Assembly: GCA_016198945.1 (NCBI GenBank)
Contig: JACQHO010000193.1
Location: 1-6,420, forward strand
Direction: 5' to 3'
Origin: Nitrospirota bacterium
GTDB lineage: Bacteria > Nitrospirota > Nitrospiria > JACQBZ01
Length of the DNA: 6,420 nt
Position numbers and translations under genes: made by a program. Within the stretch, counting starts at the first letter, position 1. The number at the start of each line of letters is the position of its first letter. The notes under the pieces were generated by a model. The model saw nothing but the letters and a program-made list of their open reading frames with translations. It ran no database searches and was not told where the DNA came from. Positions 1 through 6,401 of the stretch are shown in pieces.

Positions 1-1
1 G

Positions 2-655
2 ACGGCCGAAGACCCGGTCGAGTACAACCTCATGGGGATCAATCAGGTCCAGATGAAGGATGAGATCGGCCTCAATTTCGCGGCCGCCCTCCGGTCCTTC
101 CTCCGGCAGGACCCCGACATCATCATGGTGGGCGAGATCCGGGATTATGAAACGGCCGAGATCGGCGTCAAGGCGGCCCTGACCGGGCATTTGGTTCTGT
201 CCACGCTGCACACCAATGATGCGCCGAGCACGATCAACCGGCTTCTCAACATGGGCATCGAGCCCTTCCTGGTGGCCTCCTCCGTGATTTTGATCGTGGC
301 CCAGCGGCTGGTTCGCCGGGCATGCAAGGAGTGTAAGGAAATTGAAAAAATTCCGGTTCCGACGCTGGTGAAAGCGGGGATGTCGGATGAAGAAGCCAAG
401 AACGCCGTTTGCTATAAAGGAAAAGGCTGCCCGACCTGCAGCGACACGGGCTATAAAGGCCGCGTGGCGTTGTACGAGGTGATGCCGATCGGGGAGGAAG
501 TCCGGGAGTTGATCCTGCAAGGGGCGGCCGCGGACGAAATCAAGAAACGGGCCATCGCCGCGGGAATGAAAACGCTGCGCATGAGCGGTCTGGCCAAGGT
601 CCGGGAAGGATCCACCACGCTCGAAGAAGTGGTGGATTCGACCTTCGCGGATTGA
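2..655 (+). CDS. pilB: Type IV pilus assembly (extension) ATPase PilB, C-terminal part; 5' end outside window
   Basis: Cytoplasmic hexameric secretion-superfamily ATPase that powers pilin polymerisation at the PilC platform. The reading frame is open from the window edge, so about 217 C-terminal residues are present; the N-terminal domains and Walker A lie upstream. Visible in order: the end of the Asp box (TAEDPVEYN), the Walker B region LRQDPDIIMVGEIRD, the His box TGHLVLSTLHTNDA, and a tetracysteine zinc site made of CKEC (cysteine codons at 323 and 332) and CPTC (428 and 437), followed by GYKGRVALYE. The zinc site and its GYKGR flank are typical of PilB/GspE extension ATPases and absent from PilT, which separates the two paralogues here. 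The Met codon at 32 is internal, not a start, because conserved PilB sequence continues upstream of it. The stop TGA lies 16 nt before pilT, so co-transcription is likely. Residual doubt: a GspE of a type II system, made unlikely by the pilT/pilS/pilR neighbours. Confidence 0.96.
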   Translation, partial: TAEDPVEYNLMGINQVQMKDEIGLNFAAALRSFLRQDPDIIMVGEIRDYETAEIGVKAALTGHLVLSTLHTNDAPSTINRLLNMGIEPFLVASSVILIVAQRLVRRACKECKEIEKIPVPTLVKAGMSDEEAKNAVCYKGKGCPTCSDTGYKGRVALYEVMPIGEEVRELILQGAAADEIKKRAIAAGMKTLRMSGLAKVREGSTTLEEVVDSTFAD

Positions 656-660
656 TCTTC

Positions 661-667
661 AAAGGAG
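661..667 (+). promoter_or_regulatory. Shine-Dalgarno of pilT
   Basis: AAAGGAG lies 4 nt before the ATG at 672. It also supports 672 over the out-of-frame ATG at 668, which overlaps the spacer. This is the clearest ribosome binding site in the pilB-pilT-pilC part of the locus. Confidence 0.8.
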
Positions 668-671
668 ATGC

Positions 672-1778
672 ATGGCCAACCTATACCAGTTGCTTCAAAC
701 GTTGATCGAGAAGGGGGCTTCCGACCTCCATATCACCACGGGAACACCGCCCCAGATCCGGGTTGACGGTGATCTGGTTCCGCTCAACCTTCCCCCCTTG
801 ACGCCCGCCGAGACCAAGCAGTTGGTCTACAGTGTTCTGACTGATGCGCAAAAACATAAGTTCGAGGAGGAAAACGAGCTGGATTTTTCCTTCGGGTTGA
901 AGGGGCTGAGCCGGTTTCGCGCCAATGTCTTCATGCAGCGAGGTGCCGTGGCGGCGGCGCTACGGACGATCCCGTTTAAGATTATGACCTTCGATGAATT
1001 GGGACTGCCGGCGGTGGTGCGGGATCTGGTGAATCGCCCCCGCGGCCTGATCCTGGTGACCGGTCCGACCGGGAGCGGGAAGTCCACCACCCTGGCCACG
1101 ATGATCGACACCATCAACTCGGAACGGCATGAACACATCGTGACGATCGAGGATCCGATCGAGTTCCTTCATCCTCATAAAAAATGCCTGGTCAACCAAC
1201 GGGAGGTCAATTCGGACACCAAATCGTTCAAGGCCGCCCTGAAATACATCCTCCGACAGGATCCCGATGTGGTGCTGATCGGCGAGCTGCGGGACCTGGA
1301 AACGATCGAGGCTGCCTTGACGATCGCCGAGACCGGCCACCTCACGCTGGCGACGCTCCACACCAACTCCTGCGCCCAGACGATCAACCGGATCATCGAC
1401 GTCTTTCCCCCGTTTCAGCAGTCCCAGGTCCGGGCGCAGCTGTCGTTCGTCCTGGAAGGCGTCATGTCCCAACAGTTGATTGCAAAGGCGAGCGGGCAGG
1501 GACGGGTTCTGGCGTTGGAAATCATGGTTCCCAATCCGGCCATCCGCAACCTGATCCGGGAAGACAAGGTCCATCAGATCTACTCCACGATGCAGACCGG
1601 CCAGGCGAAGTACGGCATGCAGACGATGAATCAATCCCTGTTTGAGCTCTACCAACGGCGGCTGATCACCTATGACGACGCCGTTAATCGAAGCAGCAAC
1701 ATGGAAGAGTTGGTGAATATGTTGGGACGAGGCGGAATGGCGCCTCAACCTGGGAAGGAGCAGCGGGTGGCCCGGTAA
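672..1778 (+). CDS. pilT: Type IV pilus twitching motility (retraction) ATPase PilT
   Basis: Cytoplasmic hexameric ATPase that depolymerises the pilus and so drives twitching, DNA uptake and surface sensing. At 368 residues it is slightly longer than the usual 340-350, mainly through a polar tail after about residue 352. Domains seen: an N-terminal PAS-like part (1-110, beginning LYQLLQTLIEKGASDLHI), Walker A GPTGSGKST (131-139), Asp box TIEDPIEF (158-165), Walker B DPDVVLIGE (about 197-205, Glu205 the likely catalytic base), His box AETGHLTLATLH (219-230, His223 and His230) and the diagnostic PilT C-terminal motif AIRNLIRE (290-297). No tetracysteine zinc site is present, as expected for PilT and unlike the PilB just upstream. 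All catalytic elements are intact. Start chosen at ATG 672 because of the AAAGGAG ribosome binding site. It sits between pilB and pilC, so extension and retraction motors are probably made from one transcript. A PilU-like paralogue is less likely given the intact AIRNLIRE motif and the position. Confidence 0.97.
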   Translation: MANLYQLLQTLIEKGASDLHITTGTPPQIRVDGDLVPLNLPPLTPAETKQLVYSVLTDAQKHKFEEENELDFSFGLKGLSRFRANVFMQRGAVAAALRTIPFKIMTFDELGLPAVVRDLVNRPRGLILVTGPTGSGKSTTLATMIDTINSERHEHIVTIEDPIEFLHPHKKCLVNQREVNSDTKSFKAALKYILRQDPDVVLIGELRDLETIEAALTIAETGHLTLATLHTNSCAQTINRIIDVFPPFQQSQVRAQLSFVLEGVMSQQLIAKASGQGRVLALEIMVPNPAIRNLIREDKVHQIYSTMQTGQAKYGMQTMNQSLFELYQRRLITYDDAVNRSSNMEELVNMLGRGGMAPQPGKEQRVAR

Positions 1779-1798
1779 CCTGAGAGCCCCTTGGATTG

Positions 1799-3007
1799 AT
1801 GGCCACATTTGCTTGGACAGGAAAGACGAGGCAGGGCGCCATTCAGAAGGGCGAAATGGCGGCGAAGAGCCGAGAGGAAGTGATCGGGCTCCTTCGCAAG
1901 CAGAATATCCTCGTCACCTCGATCCAGCAGAAGGCCGGCGGTTTTAATCTCAACATCAGCATGGGCGGCGGGTCCGTCACGGATAAAGACATCGTGGTAT
2001 TCACGCGACAGTTCGCCACGATGATTGATGCCGGCTTGCCGCTGGTCCAATGCCTCGAAATTTTGTCGGCGCAGACCGAGAACAAGTTCCTGGCCAAATC
2101 GGTGGGCGAGGTGCGGCAGGAAGTCGAATCGGGTTCCACCTATGCCGATGCGTTGAGGAAGCATCCCAAGGCCTTTGATGAACTTTATGTGAACATGGTG
2201 GCGGCCGGCGAAGCCGGCGGTATTCTGGACACCATCCTCAACCGTCTCGCCAAGCACATCGAGAAAGCGGCGAAGTTGAAAAAACAGATCAAGTCGGCGA
2301 TGGTCTACCCGCTCACGATCCTGGGCGTCGCCGTCATCATCGTGGCGATCCTGATGATCTGGGTGATTCCGGTCTTCGGAAAGATGTTTTCCGATTTCGG
2401 CGGGGAGCTTCCCGCGCCGACGCAGATCGTGATCAATGCCAGCGACTTCTCAAAAAAATACGCGCCGTATATGGCCGTGACGGCCGTGCTGGGATGGATC
2501 GGATTGAAGCGGGCCTACAAAACACCGGCCGGCCAGAAGGTCTTGGATCGCACGGCGCTGTTGTTGCCTGTGCTCGGCGATCTGGTTCGAAAGGCGGCCG
2601 TCGCCAAATTTACCCGGACGCTCGGCACGCTGATCAGCAGCGGCGTTCCCATTTTGGACGGCCTGACCATCACGGCCAAAACCGCGGGAAACAAGATTAT
2701 CGAAGAGGCGATCATGGTCGCCCGGCAGAGCATCAGCGAGGGGAAGACGGTTTCCGAGCCGTTGGGCAAAACAAAAGTGTTTCCTCCCATGGTGGTCCAG
2801 ATGATCGCGGTGGGTGAAACCACCGGCGCGCTGGATGCGATGCTGGGCAAGATTGCCGACTTTTATGAGGAAGAAGTGGATGCGGCCGTCGGAGCCTTGA
2901 CGGCCCTCTTGGAACCGATGCTGATGGTCTTCCTGGGCGCGGTCATCGGATTTATCGTGGTGGCCATGTATCTGCCGATCTTCAAAATGGCCGGGACCGT
3001 GGGATAG
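1799..3007 (+). CDS. pilC: Type IV pilus inner-membrane platform protein PilC
   Basis: Polytopic inner-membrane protein of the GspF/PilC family; it forms the platform on which PilB and PilT act and from which pilins are inserted or removed. From ATG 1799 it is 402 residues, normal for the family. It starts with the typical short PilC lead MATFAWTGKT. Two homologous T2SF domains follow: domain 1 (about 66-190) with FTRQFATMIDAGLPL and the GEAGG motif (137-141), and domain 2 (about 268-393) with FTRTLGTLISSGVPI and the GETTG motif (339-343). Hydrophobic segments lie at about 170-193, 222-238 and 370-395. A TTG at 1796, immediately before the ATG and in frame, could be read as a start, but the ATG gives the family-typical N-terminus. 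The ribosome binding site is weak (GAGAG at 1782-1786), so translation may depend on ribosomes finishing pilT 20 nt upstream. An A7 run at 2452-2458 is the only notable homopolymer. Confidence 0.97.
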   Translation: MATFAWTGKTRQGAIQKGEMAAKSREEVIGLLRKQNILVTSIQQKAGGFNLNISMGGGSVTDKDIVVFTRQFATMIDAGLPLVQCLEILSAQTENKFLAKSVGEVRQEVESGSTYADALRKHPKAFDELYVNMVAAGEAGGILDTILNRLAKHIEKAAKLKKQIKSAMVYPLTILGVAVIIVAILMIWVIPVFGKMFSDFGGELPAPTQIVINASDFSKKYAPYMAVTAVLGWIGLKRAYKTPAGQKVLDRTALLLPVLGDLVRKAAVAKFTRTLGTLISSGVPILDGLTITAKTAGNKIIEEAIMVARQSISEGKTVSEPLGKTKVFPPMVVQMIAVGETTGALDAMLGKIADFYEEEVDAAVGALTALLEPMLMVFLGAVIGFIVVAMYLPIFKMAGTVG

Positions 3008-3115
3008 CCGGGCCTAAAGCCGTTCCTCGGTTTTGCTCTTGGGTCTCATCGACGTGCCCCTGGTGCCCCATTCCTTATCTCATTCAATCTTCCCAACCGG
3101 GTCGTGATCTGAGCG
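3008..3115 (+). other. pilC-pilS intergenic region, no convincing promoter
   Basis: This 108-nt gap is the longest inside the run pilB-pilR. I see no good sigma-70 -35/-10 pair and no -24/-12 element. A weak hairpin, stem 3016-3022 with 3028-3034 (7 bp including one G-U, loop of 5), follows the pilC stop; its U-rich side is used up in the stem, so it is not a good terminator. The rest is pyrimidine-rich. An in-frame stop at 3110-3112 fixes the pilS start at or after 3116. No clear Shine-Dalgarno precedes pilS. Read-through from pilC is the simplest explanation for pilS expression. Confidence 0.5.
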
Positions 3116-4822
3116 ATGGAGCTTCAACGGATCCAGCACGAAGAAATACGGGCCAAGCTCCAGTGGCTGATCGTCCTGCGCGTCCTGATCGTCACGGTAT
3201 TGTTGGGCGCCTCGATTGTTCTTCAAGTCGGATACGGGCGCGTCGGGAAGACGACCACCTCATTTTCATACCTGATCGCGGCCACCTACTGCCTGACCAT
3301 CGTCTATAGCCTTCTCCTGAATCGGGTCCGACGTCTCATCCGATTGGCCTATGTCCAGATTTCTCTGGACTTGTGTTTTGAAACCGCCCTGGTCTATTTG
3401 ACCGGCGGAATCGAAAGTCCCTTTTCACCGTTTTACATGATCACCTCGATTGCGGCCAGCATCATCCTGGGTCGAAAGGGCGGCAGCCTGACGGCGTCCG
3501 CGGCCGGCATCCTGTTCGGTGTTCTGGTGGATCTCCAGTATTTCAGACTCCTGCCCGGCATGGGGGAGATCTCCTATTCCAACCGGGAGGTCCTCTACTT
3601 TCTTTTCCTGAATATCGTGGCGTTTCTGACCGTGGCGTATTTGAGCGGAGGGCTGGCCGAGAAATTGAGTTTGACACGGGAACGGCTGAAGGAAAAAACG
3701 ACCGGGCTGGCGGAGCTTCGGGCCTTCCACGAACATGTGGTGCAGAGCATGAGCACCGGCCTGATGACCACCGGCATGAACGGCGAGATCACCTCCTTCA
3801 ACCGAGCCGCCGAGGAAATTATGGGATACCGGTTTGAGGAGGTGCAAGGGAAGCCCTGGTGGGGAATCTTTGATGCGATCGATCTTCGAGGGTTGATCAG
3901 CGCGGAACAACCGTTGACGGATCCCTTTCGCTTCGAACGGGAGGCCCGCCGGAAAGACGGTGTCCATCTGGTGTTCGGGATGACGGTTTCACCGCTCAAA
4001 CATGAAGAAGGCCGGCAGATCGGAGGGGTCTGGATTTTTCAGGACCTGACCCGCATCCGGGAGATGGAGGCTGAGATCGAGCACAAGAAACGGCTGGCGA
4101 CGCTCGGCGAAATGGCCGCGGGCATGGCGCACGAGATCCGAAATCCGCTGGCGTCGCTGAGCGGGTCGCTCCAGGTCTTGAGCAAGGACCTCCGCATCGA
4201 GGAGGAGGAATCCCACCGGCTCATGGAGATTGCCTTGAAGGAGACCGAGCGGCTGAACGGCATTATCACGGCCTTCCTGATGTACGCCCGCCCGGCTCCG
4301 CCGAATAAAAAACGGTTGGATATCAACCGACTGGTCGGGGAGACCTTGAGCCTTCTTCAAAACAGCAAGGAATACCCGGACACCATTGAGGTCCGGTCGG
4401 ATCTCGCTCCGGGGGAGTTGTGGGCGGTGGTGGACCCGGACCAGATCCGTCAGGTTTTCTGGAACCTGGCTATCAATGCCTGCGAGGCGATGCAGCGGGG
4501 GGGGCGGCTTCTCGTAGCGACCCGGAATCTGACGATGAACGCCCCCAGAAATCGCATCGGAACGTCCTGGGTCGAGGTGAAATTTTCAGACAGCGGGGAT
4601 GGAATACGAAAGGAGGATCTTTCCAAGATTTTCTATCCTTTTTTCACCACCAAGGCTCGGGGCTCGGGGCTCGGCCTTTCGATCGTTCACCGGGTGATTG
4701 AATCGCACCAGGGCCGCGTGCATGTGGAAAGCCGGCCGGGCCAGGGAACCCAGGTGACGCTCCTGCTGCCGGCGGAGGAGCACGCGCCATCGGTTGTTCT
4801 GGAAACCCAAAGGAGCCATTAG
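3116..4822 (+). CDS. pilS: Sensor histidine kinase PilS of the PilS-PilR two-component system
   Basis: Inner-membrane histidine kinase, 568 residues, that autophosphorylates and passes phosphate to PilR; in Pseudomonas the family senses pilin levels in the membrane. Seen in order: about six hydrophobic segments (roughly 15-38, 50-69, 76-97, 104-119, 122-144, 157-177) with little periplasmic sequence; a charged, probably helical linker (181-202); a PAS domain (about 203-313, with GEITSFNRAAEEIMGY); HisKA with H-box AHEIRNPL (phosphoacceptor His339); and HATPase_c with N-box NLAINACEAM (Asn450, Asn454), G1 box DSGDG (492-496), F-box FYPFFTTK (506-513) and G2 box GSGLGLS (516-522). All catalytic boxes are present. 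ATG 3116 is the first possible start after an in-frame TGA at 3110. Oddities: a G8 run at 4497-4504 and a 7-nt tandem repeat at 4655-4674, both in the ATP-binding domain. The name rests on architecture plus position between pilC and pilR; by sequence alone it could be another NtrB-class kinase. Confidence 0.93.
   Translation: MELQRIQHEEIRAKLQWLIVLRVLIVTVLLGASIVLQVGYGRVGKTTTSFSYLIAATYCLTIVYSLLLNRVRRLIRLAYVQISLDLCFETALVYLTGGIESPFSPFYMITSIAASIILGRKGGSLTASAAGILFGVLVDLQYFRLLPGMGEISYSNREVLYFLFLNIVAFLTVAYLSGGLAEKLSLTRERLKEKTTGLAELRAFHEHVVQSMSTGLMTTGMNGEITSFNRAAEEIMGYRFEEVQGKPWWGIFDAIDLRGLISAEQPLTDPFRFEREARRKDGVHLVFGMTVSPLKHEEGRQIGGVWIFQDLTRIREMEAEIEHKKRLATLGEMAAGMAHEIRNPLASLSGSLQVLSKDLRIEEEESHRLMEIALKETERLNGIITAFLMYARPAPPNKKRLDINRLVGETLSLLQNSKEYPDTIEVRSDLAPGELWAVVDPDQIRQVFWNLAINACEAMQRGGRLLVATRNLTMNAPRNRIGTSWVEVKFSDSGDGIRKEDLSKIFYPFFTTKARGSGLGLSIVHRVIESHQGRVHVESRPGQGTQVTLLLPAEEHAPSVVLETQRSH
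4497..4504 (+). repeat. G8 homopolymer inside pilS
   Basis: Eight consecutive G encode part of Gln460-Arg-Gly-Gly-Arg464, directly after the N-box of the kinase. It is the longest homopolymer of G or C I found in the window. Gain of one G would move translation into a frame that stays open to a stop at 4699-4701; loss of one G would bring a stop at 4515-4517. In both cases the G1, F and G2 boxes would be lost. Confidence 0.9.
4655..4674 (+). repeat. Tandem 7-nt repeat (GCTCGGG, nearly three copies) inside pilS
   Basis: Units at 4655-4661 and 4662-4668 are identical and the third at 4669-4674 matches for six bases. They encode the Ala-Arg-Gly-Ser-Gly-Leu-Gly stretch of the kinase G2 box (residues 514-520). 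The unit length is not a multiple of three, so loss or gain of one copy would shift the frame. The repeat may be only a by-product of Gly-rich coding at this GC content. Confidence 0.75.
4809..4815 (+). promoter_or_regulatory. Shine-Dalgarno of pilR, inside the pilS 3' end
   Basis: AAAGGAG lies 9 nt before GTG 4825, an ideal spacing, and decides that GTG is the start. Because it is embedded in the last codons of pilS, whose stop is at 4820-4822, pilS and pilR translation are probably coupled. Confidence 0.85.
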
Positions 4823-4824
4823 CC

Positions 4825-6261
4825 GTGGAGAAAATCTTAGTCGTTGACGACGAAAAAAGCATGCGTGATTTTCTGAGCATCATGCTCAAGAAAGAAGGCT
4901 ATTCCGTGACGACGGCCGAAGACGGCGAAGTCGCGGGCCGGTTGATTCGCAAGGAGATCTTTGATCTTGTGATGACCGATGTCAAAATGCCGAAAGTCAA
5001 CGGCCTGGGCGTGTTGAAGACGGTCAAGGAGACCTCTCCCGACACCCTGGTCTTGATGATCACGGCCTTTGCCTCCACCGAGACCGCGATCGAGGCCATC
5101 AAGGAAGGCGCCTACGACTACCTCACGAAACCGTTCCAGATCGAGGAGGTCAAGCTCATTATCCATAACGCCCTGGAGAAAAAACGGCTCCGGGCCGAGA
5201 ATCAACTCCTGAAAAGGAAGGTCAAGGGCGGCGCGACGATCGAGGATATCATCGGCCGAAGCGGCGCGATGCAGAGCGTCATGCAGGTCGTGAAAAAGGT
5301 GGCGGATACCCAGAGCAATATCCTGATTCTCGGAGAGAGCGGGACCGGAAAAGAACTGATCGCCCAGGCCATTCATTCCAACAGCCAGCGGAAGGACAAA
5401 CCCTTTGTCACGGTCAACTGCAGCGCGCTTCCCGAGCCGCTGCTTGAAAGCGAGCTGTTCGGCCATATGAAAGGGTCGTTCACCGGGGCGCATGTGAACA
5501 AGCCGGGTCTCTTTGAAACGGCCCATGAAGGGACGATCTTTCTGGACGAGATCGGGGACACCCCGTCGGGCATCCAGGCGAAGCTGTTGCGGGTTCTGGA
5601 GGAAAAAGAATTTCGGAGGATCGGCGGGACGCAGAATATCCGTGTGGACGTCCGGATCATCGCGGCGACGAATAAGGACCTTGAAAAGGCGGTTGCGGAT
5701 GGAACGTTTCGCGAGGACCTTTATTACCGGCTGGATGTCATCCCGATTCATCTGCCGCCGCTTCGCGATCGGGTGGAGGACATTCCGTTGCTCGTGCGCC
5801 ATTTCCTGACGATCATGAATCAGGGGATGAACAAAAAGGTCCGGACGGTCGCGCCGGAAGCGATGAAGGCGCTGCAGGCCCATCCATGGCGGGGGAATGT
5901 GCGCGAGCTTGAGAATGTGATCGAGCGGGTCATGGCCTTGACGACCGGAGACAGCATTGAGATCAACGACGTGACGGACTGTCTCCAGAAGCCGGCGGCG
6001 CTCAAAGAGTCCATGCCCGCCTCCCTTCCGCCGGAAGGGGTGGATCTCGACAAAGTCATCGGCGATCTGGAAAAGGCCCTTCTTCTAAAAGCCCTGGAGC
6101 GGACCAACTGGGTCAAGCGGGACGCCGCCAAGCTTCTTCAGTTGAACATGCGGTCGTTCCGATATCGCCTCGAAAAGCACGGCCTCCGGAAGCATCGCGA
6201 GCCCGGCGCGCCTCCCGACGAGGACGATATGGATTCGGACGACGGCCCGGACACCCCTTGA
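4825..6261 (+). CDS. pilR: Sigma-54-dependent response regulator PilR (NtrC family)
   Basis: Cytoplasmic enhancer-binding protein that, once phosphorylated by PilS, uses ATP hydrolysis to open promoters bound by sigma-54 RNA polymerase; pilA is the classic target. 478 residues from GTG 4825 (first residues MEKILVVDDE). Receiver (1-120): acidic pair Asp8/Asp9, phosphoacceptor Asp52 in MTDVKMP, Thr80, Lys102 in TKPF. AAA+ domain (about 142-370): Walker A GESGTGKE (170-177), sigma-54 contact loop GSFTGA (217-222, Ser in place of the commonest Ala), Walker B GTIFLDEIGD (236-245, Asp241/Glu242), candidate arginine fingers Arg296 and Arg302, and sensor II PWRGNVRELEN (354-364). A Fis-type helix-turn-helix ends the protein (about 425-454, RDAAKLLQLNMRSFRYRLEKHGL region). 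All residues needed for activity appear intact. The last 18 residues form an acidic tail. It starts two bases after the pilS stop. Naming as PilR rather than another NtrC homologue rests on pairing with PilS and on the pil neighbours. Confidence 0.95.
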   Translation: MEKILVVDDEKSMRDFLSIMLKKEGYSVTTAEDGEVAGRLIRKEIFDLVMTDVKMPKVNGLGVLKTVKETSPDTLVLMITAFASTETAIEAIKEGAYDYLTKPFQIEEVKLIIHNALEKKRLRAENQLLKRKVKGGATIEDIIGRSGAMQSVMQVVKKVADTQSNILILGESGTGKELIAQAIHSNSQRKDKPFVTVNCSALPEPLLESELFGHMKGSFTGAHVNKPGLFETAHEGTIFLDEIGDTPSGIQAKLLRVLEEKEFRRIGGTQNIRVDVRIIAATNKDLEKAVADGTFREDLYYRLDVIPIHLPPLRDRVEDIPLLVRHFLTIMNQGMNKKVRTVAPEAMKALQAHPWRGNVRELENVIERVMALTTGDSIEINDVTDCLQKPAALKESMPASLPPEGVDLDKVIGDLEKALLLKALERTNWVKRDAAKLLQLNMRSFRYRLEKHGLRKHREPGAPPDEDDMDSDDGPDTP

Positions 6262-6270
6262 AGCGCAATC

Positions 6271-6317
6271 ATACGAACCCGTGATCCCTCATCCCACGGG
6301 TTTGTGTCACTTTTTTT
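6271..6317 (+). terminator. Rho-independent terminator after pilR
   Basis: A perfect 8-bp stem, AACCCGTG (6276-6283) with CACGGGTT (6295-6302) and an 11-nt loop, extends outward to 13 bp (6271-6283 with 6295-6307) if two G-U pairs are allowed. Three bases later comes a run of seven T (6311-6317). Position ten bases after the pilR stop fits transcription ending there and separates the regulator operon from the next gene. Confidence 0.85.
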
Positions 6318-6318
6318 A

Positions 6319-6347
6319 TTGACAAATCCCATCGAGTCATATATATC
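6319..6347 (+). promoter_or_regulatory. Sigma-70-like promoter before the presumed pilA
   Basis: A perfect -35 TTGACA (6319-6324) is followed, after the ideal 17 bp, by TATATC (6342-6347; 4 of 6 to TATAAT). An alternative -10, TATCAT (6344-6349), is 5 of 6 but has a 19-bp spacer. The T-rich stretch directly upstream (the terminator's T-run) could act as an UP-like element. Transcription would begin near 6354 and give a leader of about 60 nt. I found no GG-N10-GC (-24/-12) element between 6262 and 6415. Confidence 0.6.
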
Positions 6348-6401
6348 ATGCCTTGCGCCTGAGCCTCCTTATCTTCGTCCGCGCCGTCTTATTCAATGAT
6401 C

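Noticed and set aside
100..150. Similarity between pilB and pilT DNA around the Walker B codons
   Set aside because: Reflects common ancestry of the two ATPases and conserved protein motifs, not a DNA repeat or recombination site.
1184..1645. 153-codon + strand frame inside pilT
   Set aside because: Shifted-frame reading of pilT with Gly/Pro/Arg-rich low-complexity product and no motifs.
1796..1798. TTG as start of pilC
   Set aside because: An ATG follows immediately in frame and gives the family-typical N-terminus; the difference is one residue. The GAGAG at 1782-1786 is slightly better spaced for TTG, so it is not fully excluded.
960..1808. 282-codon open frame on the - strand opposite pilT
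   Set aside because: It lies antisense to an unmistakable pilT, its product (His/Gln/Arg-rich) resembles no family I know, and long antisense frames are expected at this GC content.
2452..2458. A7 run in pilC as a slippage or frameshift site
   Set aside because: It encodes Ser-Lys-Lys-Tyr in a continuous, full-length PilC, with no alternative product of interest visible; weaker case than the G8 run in pilS.
3016..3034. Terminator after pilC
   Set aside because: Stem is short, contains a G-U pair, and its T-run forms part of the stem, leaving no U-tail.
3061..3079. Possible -24/-12 promoter before pilS (CTGGTGC followed by TTCCTT)
   Set aside because: The -24 half is passable, but the near-invariant GC of the -12 half is CT or CC at the required spacing.
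4837..5883. 348-codon open frame on the - strand opposite pilR
   Set aside because: Complete overlap with a well-supported pilR, product rich in Arg, His and Asp without motifs; a shadow of pilR codon bias.
6305..6320. Possible -24/-12 promoter using TGTCAC before the presumed pilA
   Set aside because: The invariant GG is GT and no GC occurs at the -12 position; the segment is a T-run belonging to the terminator.
6353..6356. TTGC as a -12 element
   Set aside because: The position ten bases upstream that must be GG is AT (6343-6344).
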